Shown: positions 1-7,018, counted from the stretch's first letter. The stretch is 11,268 nucleotides of DNA from Deltaproteobacteria bacterium (GCA_017990795.1 JAGNNG010000018.1:1-11268); one strand, 5' to 3'. Made by a program: numbers and translations. Notes: a model not told the origin generated them from the letters alone.

Positions 1-407
1 TCGATATGCTGAAGGTCAAACTCGCTATCTGCAGAGAGCCGTACGCCTGCGGCCAGGGCGGCATCGAGGTCGACTTGGCGCTTGCCGTTGCCATGTAGCA
101 GCATGCGCGAGGTCGGAAAGCCACAGCGTATCGCGTGCCGAAGCTCGTGCTCGCTGACGACGATAGCTCCTGCGCCCCAGCGGGCTAGCTGCGTCAGCAG
201 CACGGGATTGTTGTTGGCTTTGACCGCGTAACCAATCGTGGCATCAAGGCCAGCTGTGGCTGCTTCATAGCGCTGCCAATTTCGCTGCAGCTCGGCTTCG
301 CTATACAGATAAAAAGGAGTCGTTAGACCTGCTTGCAGCAGAGCAGACAGGCGCACGCCTTCCCAATACAGCGCGCCATCTTGTCGACGCAGGGCTTGGT
401 TTTGCAC
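1..407 (-). CDS. lysA: Diaminopimelate decarboxylase, N-terminal part (cut by window edge)
   Basis: PLP-dependent enzyme that decarboxylates meso-diaminopimelate to L-lysine, the last step of lysine synthesis, in the cytoplasm. About 135 of the roughly 420 residues usual for the family are present; the rest lies left of position 1. Visible marks of a fold-type III decarboxylase are TPFYLYSEAEL at residues 30-40 (the usual start of the barrel), the PLP-lysine motif GYAVKANNN with Lys63, and HGNGK at 105-109, which favours LysA over ornithine or arginine decarboxylase. The frame is open throughout. I chose the GTG at 405-407 because the N-terminus then has family-like length (QDGALYWEGVRLSALL before the barrel); it has no Shine-Dalgarno sequence and sits directly after a -10-like box, so a leaderless message is possible. 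The gene is divergent from the MoxR gene. The start is less certain than the function. Confidence 0.85.
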   Translation of the reverse strand, partial: MQNQALRRQDGALYWEGVRLSALLQAGLTTPFYLYSEAELQRNWQRYEAATAGLDATIGYAVKANNNPVLLTQLARWGAGAIVVSEHELRHAIRCGFPTSRMLLHGNGKRQVDLDAALAAGVRLSADSEFDLQHI

Positions 408-413
408 GGCAAT

Positions 414-422
414 TTTATAACA
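414..422 (-). promoter_or_regulatory. Extended -10 box for lysA, overlapping a plus-strand -10
   Basis: The minus strand reads TGTTATAAA, an extended -10 (TG, one base, TATAAA), ending about 7 bases before the proposed lysA GTG. No good -35 hexamer is visible, as is typical of extended -10 promoters. Because TTATAA is its own reverse complement, the plus strand carries TATAAC at 416-421, five of six matches to a -10, about 58 bases before the MoxR start codon. Assigned by eye only. Confidence 0.4.
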
Positions 423-478
423 CAGGCCTGGCGCTGCTTCCGTGGCGAATCGGTGGGCAATGTGCGACTCTGCTGGGC

Positions 479-1510
479 ATGTCTAGCTTGCCGAGTACGC
501 CCAGCGTACCAAGTTCAACCAGTGGGTCTGAGGCTGCGCCAGCTGGTGCGGCTACGGCCTCAAGCTCTGTGCCTGCGGGTCGCGCTGCAGCCAATGCCGA
601 GCCGGGCTTTGAGAGCGTGGCCCAGGTCATCAAGAGCTTTGCCGGGCATGGCTACATCGCCGATAGCCGCATCGCGACCGCGATCTTTTTGGGCGACCGC
701 TTGCAAAAGCCGGTGCTGGTGGAAGGTCCCGCCGGTTGTGGCAAGACCGAGCTGGCCAAGGTCCTGGCTGCGTCGCTCGACACCGAGCTGATTCGTCTGC
801 AGTGCTACGAAGGCCTCGACGAAGCCAAGGCCTTGTATGAGTGGGCTTATCCCAAGCAGCTTCTGTATACCCAGATCCTGCGCGACAAGATCGGTGAGCT
901 ACTGGCCGGCGCGCGCGGCATTGCCGAGGCGGTCAAGCGGCTTTCTGCGGAAGAGGACGCGTTTTTTTCCGAGCAGTTCCTGCTGCCTCGACCCCTGCTG
1001 GCGGCGCTGCGCTCGCCGAGGCGCGTGGTGCTACTGATCGACGAGGTTGATCGCGCCGAAGCCGAGTTTGAGGCGTTCTTGCTCGAGGTCCTGTCGGACT
1101 TTCAGGTCTCGATCCCGGAGCTTGGCACGCTGCGGGCGCGGCATATACCCCTGGTGATCCTGACCTCGAACAACGCGCGTGAGATGACGGATGCGCTAAA
1201 GCGGCGGTGCCTGTATCTAAATGTGGGCTTCCCGGATGCCGAGCGTGAGCAAGCGATCGCTCGCGTGCGCGTACCCGGCGCGCAAGAGCAGCTGATTCAA
1301 GAAGTCGTGCGAGTGGTGCAGGCCCTGCGAAAGCTGGATCTAAAGAAAAGCCCCAGTGTTTCAGAGACCCTAGAGTGGGTGCGGGCCCTGATGGCTCTGG
1401 GGGCTGACCACCTCGATCGAGCGCTGTGCGAGCAGACCTTAAACATGGTCCTAAAGTACGAAGGCGATCTGGAGCGCGCCGGGGAAAAGCTGGGAGAGCT
1501 GCTCGGTTGA
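479..1510 (+). CDS. MoxR-family AAA+ ATPase
   Basis: ATP-driven chaperone-like ATPase of the MoxR/CoxD group, which typically remodels or inserts metal cofactors into a partner complex together with a von Willebrand factor A (VWA) protein. The first 40 residues are a Ser/Ala/Pro-rich low-complexity tail. The AAA+ core follows: Walker A GPAGCGKT at 83-90, Walker B VVLLIDEVDRA at 183-193, sensor 1 ILTSNNARE at 227-235, then DALKRRCLY at 238-246 where the arginine finger of the family lies. The C-terminal 90 residues form the helical lid. At 343 residues the length is normal. The start ATG lacks a strong ribosome binding site, and the low-complexity tail could mean a later start. No VWA gene follows: the next genes are a lipoprotein and an MFS exporter, so the substrate cannot be read from context. 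Family assignment is firm, the biological role is open. Confidence 0.9.
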   Translation: MSSLPSTPSVPSSTSGSEAAPAGAATASSSVPAGRAAANAEPGFESVAQVIKSFAGHGYIADSRIATAIFLGDRLQKPVLVEGPAGCGKTELAKVLAASLDTELIRLQCYEGLDEAKALYEWAYPKQLLYTQILRDKIGELLAGARGIAEAVKRLSAEEDAFFSEQFLLPRPLLAALRSPRRVVLLIDEVDRAEAEFEAFLLEVLSDFQVSIPELGTLRARHIPLVILTSNNAREMTDALKRRCLYLNVGFPDAEREQAIARVRVPGAQEQLIQEVVRVVQALRKLDLKKSPSVSETLEWVRALMALGADHLDRALCEQTLNMVLKYEGDLERAGEKLGELLG

Positions 1511-1545
1511 GAACCACGCGCTTCCATCTTGGGGCCAGCCGCGAT

Positions 1546-1563
1546 AAAAAGAGCACGCGCTCT
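1546..1563 (-). terminator. Possible weak intrinsic terminator on the minus strand
   Basis: On the minus strand a 5-bp stem AGAGC/GCTCT with a GCGT loop is followed by a run of five T (the first being the last stem base). It points against the MoxR and lipoprotein genes, so if real it would stop transcripts running leftward from the MFS gene through the lipoprotein gene. The stem is short and the case is weak. Confidence 0.25.
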
Positions 1564-1691
1564 ACGCGCAGGCTTTGCTGGTCTACGCGACGGTGATAGC
1601 ATAGATAAACAGGCAGCTAGTTCGGGGGCCTCTTAGTAGTCAGCAAGGATGAAGAGCCAAAGCGATGTCAGACAACACACGGGAGCAGGCG

Positions 1692-2075
1692 ATGCAGTAC
1701 CAGCAGATAAAGCAGTCCGGGCGCGCAAGTTCGCTGACTTGCCGGATGCTGCGTAGCGTCTCCGTGAGCGTGCTTGCCTGGGTGGGGCTTTTGGGGGTCT
1801 CCGGCTGTGGTCTGGGAGGAAGCGCGGGCTCTGAAGGAACTGCGGCGCTGCTAAGTGGCATGCCCAAGTGCGATCCGTCGCTGCTTCATCCTCGCATTGC
1901 TGTCGGTGCAGCGGCAGGGCTTCCCGGCAAGATGATCGTCTACGTCGACGGGGTGATGGCCTGCGTAGATGACGCCAGTCGGGTTGATCAGCTGATGACG
2001 CAGATGGAAGGCCGGGCAGTGGGGTCGTCGCTGTCTCTGCCGGCAGCGACCACACCGGCTACGCCTACTCGCTAA
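1692..2075 (+). CDS. Small predicted lipoprotein, function unknown
   Basis: I do not recognise a family. The protein has a hydrophobic segment (VSVSVLAWVGLLGVSGC) ending in the lipobox VSGC, so it should be cleaved by signal peptidase II and lipidated on that Cys. The mature part is about 88 residues with Gly/Ser-rich ends, two further Cys (PKCDPSLLHP and VMACVDDA) that could form a disulfide in the periplasm, and a Thr/Pro-rich tail. Three ATGs are possible. The one at 1692 has a good GGGAG six bases upstream and is used here; 1665 is nine codons earlier without a clear site; 1746 would give the most typical signal peptide (20 residues). It lies about 180 bases after the MoxR gene on the same strand and is tail to tail with the MFS gene, 9 bases apart. 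Reality of the gene is likely, function unknown. Confidence 0.65.
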   Translation: MQYQQIKQSGRASSLTCRMLRSVSVSVLAWVGLLGVSGCGLGGSAGSEGTAALLSGMPKCDPSLLHPRIAVGAAAGLPGKMIVYVDGVMACVDDASRVDQLMTQMEGRAVGSSLSLPAATTPATPTR

Positions 2076-2084
2076 GACAGCGGG

Positions 2085-3392
2085 TTAAAGTTGCTGGCTC
2101 GGGGTCGATTGCGAGACGACGCTTAGCTTCGGTGCTGGCGTGGTCCACAAGCGGCGGGTCCATAGACCCCAAATCAGTGCCCAGCTAATGGCCACCATTG
2201 CAAAGCCGGTGGTTACGGGGCGGGCTCCGAAGCGATCGGCAAGCAGTCCCGCGCTACCGGTCGAGATGCTGAGCATCAGCGTCAATAGTCCGTAGTCAGC
2301 GGCAAAGATGCGACCGCGTAGGTGATCGGGCACCTCGTTCTGCAGTCCGAAGGTAGAGGCCTGCCACTGCGCGCCTCCTCCCATGTGGGCGATCGAGACG
2401 GCGAGCATGCCCCAGGCGATGGAGCTGCTGGCGGCCAGACCGAGATAGCCCAGGCCGAACAGCCCGACGCAGAAAGCGATGGCGCGGTACTGCTTAGGCC
2501 CGTAACCCACAAGCAGGCCAAGCAGAAACGGGCCGCTTAATGCACCGACTCCGCGAGCGATCAGCATCATCGAGATGCCGTCGGGTCCGCGATGAAACAC
2601 CTTGGTGCCAAACAGGCCAAGCAGCGCGACCAGGCCTGCGCCAAGTGCATAGCCTCCCTTGGAAAGCAGCAGCGCCAGCACTTTGGGCGACTGACGGGTG
2701 TAGCGAAGGGTCTCGGCGATGGACTCGCGCAGTGAGGTGGCAGTTCGAGCCAGCGTCGATGCGGTGGCAAAGGGCGCGCGCACCTGCATCACCAAGAGCG
2801 CAGAGATAACAAAGCTAGCAGCGTCGACCATAAACGCGGTGTTGCGGCCCAGGTACAAGGTCACCACGCCACCCAGCGCTGAGCCGATGGCCATCATCGT
2901 TCCCCACGCAGAGCCAAGCAGGACGTTGGCGCGGCCCAAGTCCTCGGGGGCGACCAGGTTTGGCAGCGCAGCGTCGGCAGCTGGATCAAAATAAGCCGAG
3001 CCGACAGAGATGATGATGGTGCCCAAGTACGCAAACACCAGCAGCTGCGGGCGGGTCGACAGCAGCGGCAGCAGAGCAGCCCCGGCTCGTAGCAGATCCA
3101 TGCCGATCATTAGCTTCCGTCGGTCGATGCGATCTGCCAGTGCGCCAGCCCACGGTGAGACCAAAAACACCGGCAAGCTCGTACACAGGTTAATCAGCGC
3201 GGCCAGCGCGGCTTTGCCGGTCATCTCCAAGACCAGATCCAGCAGCGCCACCGCCAAAAACCAGTCCCCCGCGAAGCTGATCAGCACCGCTGTAAACAGC
3301 AGTCGAAAGTCGCGGTTGTGCCGCAGCAGCCCCAAATAGCTGCCGCTAGGCTGCGGACCAGAGTTACTTGCGGTGGATGAGGCTGCGGACAC
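2085..3392 (-). CDS. MFS transporter, DHA3/EntS-like exporter
   Basis: Major facilitator superfamily protein of 435 residues, a normal length for a 12-helix transporter of the inner membrane. Helices start near residue 30. The MFS motif A after helix 2 reads GALADRIDRRK at 83-93. The segment DAALPNLVAPEDLGRANVLLG begins at 140 and, after FDPA, is typical of the MFS_3 (EntS, drug or siderophore export) group. Transport is probably proton-driven efflux, but the substrate is not visible from sequence or neighbours. The start is GTG with only a weak purine-rich site upstream; an N-terminal Ser/Gly/Pro-rich tail of about 18 residues precedes the conserved part. It is convergent with the lipoprotein gene and divergent from the APC permease gene, with 217 bases between the latter two. 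Confidence 0.88.
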   Translation of the reverse strand: MSAASSTASNSGPQPSGSYLGLLRHNRDFRLLFTAVLISFAGDWFLAVALLDLVLEMTGKAALAALINLCTSLPVFLVSPWAGALADRIDRRKLMIGMDLLRAGAALLPLLSTRPQLLVFAYLGTIIISVGSAYFDPAADAALPNLVAPEDLGRANVLLGSAWGTMMAIGSALGGVVTLYLGRNTAFMVDAASFVISALLVMQVRAPFATASTLARTATSLRESIAETLRYTRQSPKVLALLLSKGGYALGAGLVALLGLFGTKVFHRGPDGISMMLIARGVGALSGPFLLGLLVGYGPKQYRAIAFCVGLFGLGYLGLAASSSIAWGMLAVSIAHMGGGAQWQASTFGLQNEVPDHLRGRIFAADYGLLTLMLSISTGSAGLLADRFGARPVTTGFAMVAISWALIWGLWTRRLWTTPAPKLSVVSQSTPSQQL

Positions 3393-3476
3393 GGATTCTC
3401 AGACTACCACTTTCTAGGGCCTGCTTACGGGCTCTCCTGCGGTCGCAGAGAATGTGCGAGCAATTGGGCATTTACC

Positions 3477-3546
3477 GTCGGTAGCGCGGGCGCGCAGTCA
3501 GACTTTTTCCGCGCGAGTTTTCGCGTAGCCGGGGACCTGTCGGTAG
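3477..3546 (+). repeat. Two copies of octamer GTCGGTAG in the MFS/permease intergenic region
   Basis: GTCGGTAG occurs at 3477-3484 and 3539-3546 in the same direction, 62 bases apart. Two further copies lie in the rho upstream region. I found none in coding sequence on either strand. Function unknown; they could be regulator half-sites. Confidence 0.4.
3512..3525. repeat. Short perfect inverted repeat between divergent genes
   Basis: CGCGA, four-base spacer GTTT, TCGCG: a perfect 5-bp palindrome arm pair in the shared upstream region of the MFS and permease genes, between the two GTCGGTAG octamers. It could be an operator, but such short arms also arise by chance in GC-rich DNA. Confidence 0.2.
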
Positions 3547-3609
3547 GTCACAGATTCAGGGCTTGCACGAGGCCGACGGACTGTTTCACACTGCGCTTTA
3601 CAAACACGC

Positions 3610-5142
3610 ATGAATCACCCCGAGTCGGCGGCAGCCCCGCGCAACAGCCCAGCAAAGACCCAGCGCTCTCCAGGTGAGCGGCGGCGGGCCAAGGCTGATC
3701 GACAGAGCTTGGGGGGCGATGGCGTGCGGCTGGGTGAAAGCGCAGCCGGCGAGGAGGCGCCAGAAGGTCGGCCTGCGACGGCGGTGCGCTCGCGTCCGGC
3801 GCTGAACTTGTTATCACTGGTGGCGGCTACGTTTTTTGTCGTCTCGGGCGGGCCGTATGGCCTGGAAGAAATTGTGGCGACCAATGGCTATGCGCAGACG
3901 CTGGTGCTGCTGCTGCTGGTGCCGCTGCTGTGGAGCCTGCCGATTGCGCTACTCGTCGGTGAGCTTGGCAGCTCTCTGCCCAAAGAAGGCGGCTACTACG
4001 CCTGGGTGCGGCGCGCGCTGGGGCCTTTTTGGGGCGTCCAAGAAGCGTGGCTAGCACTGGCGATGAGCCTCTTTGATATGGCCATTTATCCGACGCTGCT
4101 CGTGACTTATCTGGGGCGGCTCTTTCCGGCGCTGCAGGACACTAGCTTTGGGGCACCGGGTTGGCTGGCGGGGCTCGCCATGATCGTCGTGTGCGCGTGG
4201 TGGAACATTCGCGGCAGCCGCGTCGTGGGCTTGCTAAGCATCCTGATGGGCTCCGCGCTGCTGCTGCCGTTTATTGGCCTGGTCATGCTGGCGTTGATGG
4301 GCAAAGGGCCGGTGAGCTTCGCAGGCGCGCTAGAGCTACTAAAAGCGGCTCCGCCCTCCGGGGCGCACGGTGGCAAGGCGCTGTGGCTGTCGGGGCTGCT
4401 CTTGTGTATGTGGAACTACATGGGCTGGGACAATGCCTCGACGGTGGCCGCCGAGGTTGAGCAGCCCCAGCGCAACTACCCACGGGCGATGCTACTGACG
4501 ATCGTCCTAGTGTCGTTGTGCTACGTGTTGCCGGTGCTTGCTGCCACGGTAAGCGGCATTCCCCCAGAGTCTTGGAATACCGGCACCTGGGTTGAGGTCG
4601 GTGGGCGTCTGGGGGGTCCGGTGCTCTCTCTTACGATCGCGATTGGCGGCGCGCTGTGTGGGCTCGGGATGTTTACGGTGCTGGTGATGTCTTACTCACG
4701 ACTGCCGATGGCGATGGCGCGAGATGGTCTGCTGCCGCGCTGGATCGGCTGGCAAGATCCGCGCAGCGGTGCACCAACTCGAGCCATCGTGATTGCGGCT
4801 GCGCTGTACGCCGCATGCATGGGCCTGGGCTTTCGCCGCCTCGTGGAGATCGATGTGCTGCTCTACGGCGCGGTGCTAAGCCTGGAGTTTATCTCTCTGG
4901 TGGTCTTGCGCATCCGCGAGCCGAACTTGCACCGGCCCTTTCGCATCCCGGGTGGCATCCCGGTGATCATCTTGATGGGAATGTTGCCGCTGGGCCTGCT
5001 CCTGACCGCGCTGTGGGCGCAGCGTGACGAGTCGGCAGGCTTTTGGGGCATTACCTCGCTGCAGTTTGGGGCGCTGGTGATCTTTTTGGGGCCGCTGCTC
5101 TTTGCCGCGCAGCACTTCCTCTCAAGACGCAAGCGTGCGTAG
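3610..5142 (+). CDS. APC-superfamily permease, polyamine/amino-acid PUT (LAT-like) type
   Basis: Twelve-helix cation symporter of the amino acid-polyamine-organocation superfamily in the inner membrane, probably importing amino acids or polyamines with protons. Residues 1-65 are a polar, Arg/Ala/Gly-rich cytoplasmic tail; helices run from about 66 to 505. Landmarks are the unwound helix 1 motif VVSGGPYGLEEIV at 77-89, LGSSLPKEGGYYAWV at 119-133 followed by GPFWGVQEA at 138-146, the helix 6 block WNYMGWDNAST at 268-278 with AAEVEQPQRNYPRAM at 280-294, and REPNLHRPFRIPGG at 436-449. These match, from memory, the plant polyamine uptake (PUT/RMV1) type rather than basic-amino-acid exchangers. The tail is longer than usual; an in-frame GTG at codon 39 is an alternative start, and the ATG lacks a visible ribosome binding site. 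The substrate is not determined. Confidence 0.87.
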   Translation: MNHPESAAAPRNSPAKTQRSPGERRRAKADRQSLGGDGVRLGESAAGEEAPEGRPATAVRSRPALNLLSLVAATFFVVSGGPYGLEEIVATNGYAQTLVLLLLVPLLWSLPIALLVGELGSSLPKEGGYYAWVRRALGPFWGVQEAWLALAMSLFDMAIYPTLLVTYLGRLFPALQDTSFGAPGWLAGLAMIVVCAWWNIRGSRVVGLLSILMGSALLLPFIGLVMLALMGKGPVSFAGALELLKAAPPSGAHGGKALWLSGLLLCMWNYMGWDNASTVAAEVEQPQRNYPRAMLLTIVLVSLCYVLPVLAATVSGIPPESWNTGTWVEVGGRLGGPVLSLTIAIGGALCGLGMFTVLVMSYSRLPMAMARDGLLPRWIGWQDPRSGAPTRAIVIAAALYAACMGLGFRRLVEIDVLLYGAVLSLEFISLVVLRIREPNLHRPFRIPGGIPVIILMGMLPLGLLLTALWAQRDESAGFWGITSLQFGALVIFLGPLLFAAQHFLSRRKRA

Positions 5143-5250
5143 CTTCCGCGCGAATCGGTCTGATTGCGTGTTGATGCAGGGCCGAAGTACGCCTAAAAAG
5201 TGCCCGGCTTTGAAAACGGAAAACCTAAGGAACAAGCCCGTTTCAGACCA

Positions 5251-5280
5251 TTGACAACGGACCAAGCCTTGCCGTACCTT
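5251..5280 (+). promoter_or_regulatory. Candidate sigma-70 promoter for rho
   Basis: A perfect -35 TTGACA at 5251-5256 is followed after 18 bases by TACCTT at 5275-5280 (three of six matches). This would start transcription near 5287 and give rho a leader of about 280 bases. The consensus -35 makes it the best promoter candidate in the 427 bases before rho; the -10 is poor. Confidence 0.45.
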
Positions 5281-5317
5281 GGATTATGTCGCGTAGCTAA
5301 CAGCGCGACTCACGCTC

Positions 5318-5519
5318 GTCGGTAGCCGTACATCTCCGGCGTTCACGCAAACCAAAACAGAATCCAACCAGAGACAGGTTCAACTGACCACAGCACTGCT
5401 GCTGCGCCCAGTCATCCTGAGCGCAGATGTGGAGCATTGTCACCGCATCCTGCAAGCGCTGCTTTTCCCAAAAAATATTCTGTCTATTCTTGTGGTCGCC
5501 GGCGATTCGTCGTCGGTAG
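5318..5519 (+). repeat. Two copies of octamer GTCGGTAG within a 12-base direct repeat
   Basis: CGTCGGTAGCCG occurs at 5317-5328 and 5511-5522, 194 bases apart in the rho leader, each holding the octamer also seen twice before the permease gene. Role unknown. Confidence 0.4.
5427..5519 (+). CDS. Possible leader peptide upstream of rho
   Basis: An ATG-started frame of 30 codons, beginning MWSIVTASCKRC and ending in RRR before TAG, lies 50 bases before the rho start codon. Its place and size recall the 33-residue leader peptide rhoL of E. coli, but I see no sequence similarity and only a weak purine site (GAGCG) upstream. It may be a chance open frame. Confidence 0.2.
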   Translation: MWSIVTASCKRCFSQKIFCLFLWSPAIRRR

Positions 5520-5569
5520 CCGCTGCCAGCGCCCGCACTCGGGCCAATCGTACATGAGGAATGAACCCG

Positions 5570-6817
5570 ATGAATCTGACTGAGCTGAAGCGGAAGAAAA
5601 TGTCCGAGCTGATCCACATGGGGATGAATCTCAACATTGAGAACGTCTCTGGCATGCGGCGGCAGGACCTCATCTTCGAGATCCTTCGCCACCACTCGAC
5701 CAACCGGGGCGAAGTCTATGGCGATGGAGTTCTAGAGACGCTTCCTGATGGTTTTGGATTCCTTCGTTCCCCCGACTACAACTACCTTCCCGGTCCCGAT
5801 GATATTTACGTCTCGCCGTCGCAGATTCGTCGCTTCGGCTTGCGTACTGGCGACACCGTAGAAGGTCAGATTCGTCCCCCCAAAGACAGTGAGCGCTACT
5901 TCGCGCTGCTCAAGGTCGAGCGCCTAAACGGCGAGCCGCCCGAGGCCTCGGTCGACAAGATCATGTTCGACAACCTGACGCCGCTGTATCCGAACAAGCG
6001 GCTCAAGCTGGAGCATGACGCCAAGAACTACTCGACGCGTATCGTCGACATGCTGTGCCCGATTGGTAAAGGCCAGCGCTGCTTGATTGTCTCGCCGCCG
6101 CGCGCTGGTAAGACGGTGCTGCTGCAGGACATCGCCCACGCCATCACCACCAATCACCCCGAGGTCTATCTGATCGTTCTGCTCATCGATGAGCGACCAG
6201 AAGAAGTGACCGATATGGCGCGCTCGGTGCGTGGCGAGGTCATCTCCTCGACGTTTGATGAGCCACCCGCGCGTCACGTCCAGGTCGCCGAGATGGTGAT
6301 CGAGAAGGCCAAGCGCCTGGCCGAGTGCAAAAAGGATGTTGTCATCCTGCTCGACTCGATTACGCGTCTGGCCCGCGCTTACAACACCGTGGTGCCGCCG
6401 TCGGGCAAGATCCTGTCTGGTGGTGTGGATAGCAACGCGCTGCACAAGCCCAAGCGCTTCTTTGGCGCCGCCCGCAACATCGAAGAGGGTGGCTCGCTCA
6501 CCATCATCGCCACTGCGCTGGTCGATACTGGCTCGCGCATGGATGAAGTTATCTTCGAAGAGTTTAAGGGAACCGGTAACTCCGAGATTCACTTGGACCG
6601 CAAGCTGATGGAAAAGCGCATCTTCCCCTGCCTTGACATCAACAAGTCGGGTACGCGTAAGGAAGAGATGCTGGTCGACGATCGCGTCCTGGGTCGCATC
6701 TGGATTCTGCGCCAGCTGCTGCACCCGCTAAACGTCGTCGATGCGATGGAGTTTATGCGCGACAAGATTGCCAAGACGGATACCAACGGCGACTTCATCG
6801 CCAGCATGTCCGGCTAA
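5570..6817 (+). CDS. rho: Transcription termination factor Rho
   Basis: Hexameric RNA helicase/ATPase that loads on C-rich nascent RNA and ends transcription. The 415 residues are close in length and sequence to E. coli Rho (419) and lack the large insertions seen in some phyla. The N-terminal RNA-binding fold has DGFGFLRS with Phe62 and Phe64 and the block GPDDIYVSPSQIRRF. The motor domain has P-loop SPPRAGKT at 175-182, LIDERPEEVTDM, Walker B VILLDSITRLARAYN with Asp262, the Q-loop SGKILSGGVD at 278-287, R-loop FKGTGN at 332-337, and arginine finger Arg363 in SGTRKEE. I chose the second ATG (5570): it gives the MNLTELK start of E. coli Rho and sits 9 bases after GAGGA, whereas the ATG at 5561 directly abuts that site. 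A strong terminator follows. Confidence 0.98.
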   Translation: MNLTELKRKKMSELIHMGMNLNIENVSGMRRQDLIFEILRHHSTNRGEVYGDGVLETLPDGFGFLRSPDYNYLPGPDDIYVSPSQIRRFGLRTGDTVEGQIRPPKDSERYFALLKVERLNGEPPEASVDKIMFDNLTPLYPNKRLKLEHDAKNYSTRIVDMLCPIGKGQRCLIVSPPRAGKTVLLQDIAHAITTNHPEVYLIVLLIDERPEEVTDMARSVRGEVISSTFDEPPARHVQVAEMVIEKAKRLAECKKDVVILLDSITRLARAYNTVVPPSGKILSGGVDSNALHKPKRFFGAARNIEEGGSLTIIATALVDTGSRMDEVIFEEFKGTGNSEIHLDRKLMEKRIFPCLDINKSGTRKEEMLVDDRVLGRIWILRQLLHPLNVVDAMEFMRDKIAKTDTNGDFIASMSG

Positions 6818-6836
6818 CCGCAGCTGCTGCAACAAG

Positions 6837-6861
6837 AGGGGCCTTTAGGGGCCCCTTTTTT
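6837..6861 (+). terminator. Intrinsic terminator after rho
   Basis: AGGGGCC (6837-6843), loop TTTAGG, GGCCCCT (6850-6856), then a run of six T to 6861. The stem can be lengthened by pairing AAG upstream with the T run. It lies 19 bases after the rho stop codon, and the T run is on the plus strand. Confidence 0.9.
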
Positions 6862-7018
6862 ATTTCCCCTCCCAATCACATCTGAAGGCCTGCACTACGC
6901 GAAGGGAGTCGCTCCAAGACTCCGTGTCTTGTCATGCCTACAGCGTGCAACGAGGCCGGTTCCCCAAGATAAAGGGACGTAGCCGTTGCTTCGCTGAGCA
7001 GCTGGGAGCTTTTAGTAA

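Larger units (their letters stand above)
5287..5569 (+). promoter_or_regulatory. Long rho leader with C-rich segment, small ORFs and a GC hairpin
   Basis: This gene-free stretch between the permease and rho most likely forms the 5' leader of rho. At about 5343-5400 it is rich in C and A and poor in G with many CA/CC/TC dinucleotides, the composition Rho prefers to load on. A 30-codon ORF starts at 5427, a 4-codon ORF (ATG 5285) lies at the expected transcript start, and a 9-codon ORF (5554-5583) overlaps the rho start. GCCCG/CGGGC with a 4-base loop (5531-5544) precedes the ribosome binding site GAGGA at 5556-5560. In E. coli, rho is controlled by Rho-dependent attenuation in its leader; similar control here is an inference. 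Confidence 0.45.

Noticed and set aside
933..1556. 207-codon open frame antisense to the MoxR gene
   Set aside because: Arg/Pro/Ala-rich shadow composition, and the opposite strand encodes a clear AAA+ ATPase.
2027..2050. Inverted repeat GTCGCTG/CAGCGAC near the end of the lipoprotein gene
   Set aside because: Lies inside coding sequence, has no T run on either strand, and is within chance for GC-rich DNA.
3899..3935. CTG triplet repeats in the permease gene
   Set aside because: Simply encode the Leu-rich membrane helix (LVLLLLVPLL).
5924..6724. 266-codon open frame antisense to rho
   Set aside because: It is a shadow of the strongly conserved rho coding sequence; the protein shows no recognisable domain.
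6915..6931. CAAGAC/GTCTTG hairpin downstream of rho
   Set aside because: Six-bp stem with no T run, beyond the strong rho terminator; no function can be supported.
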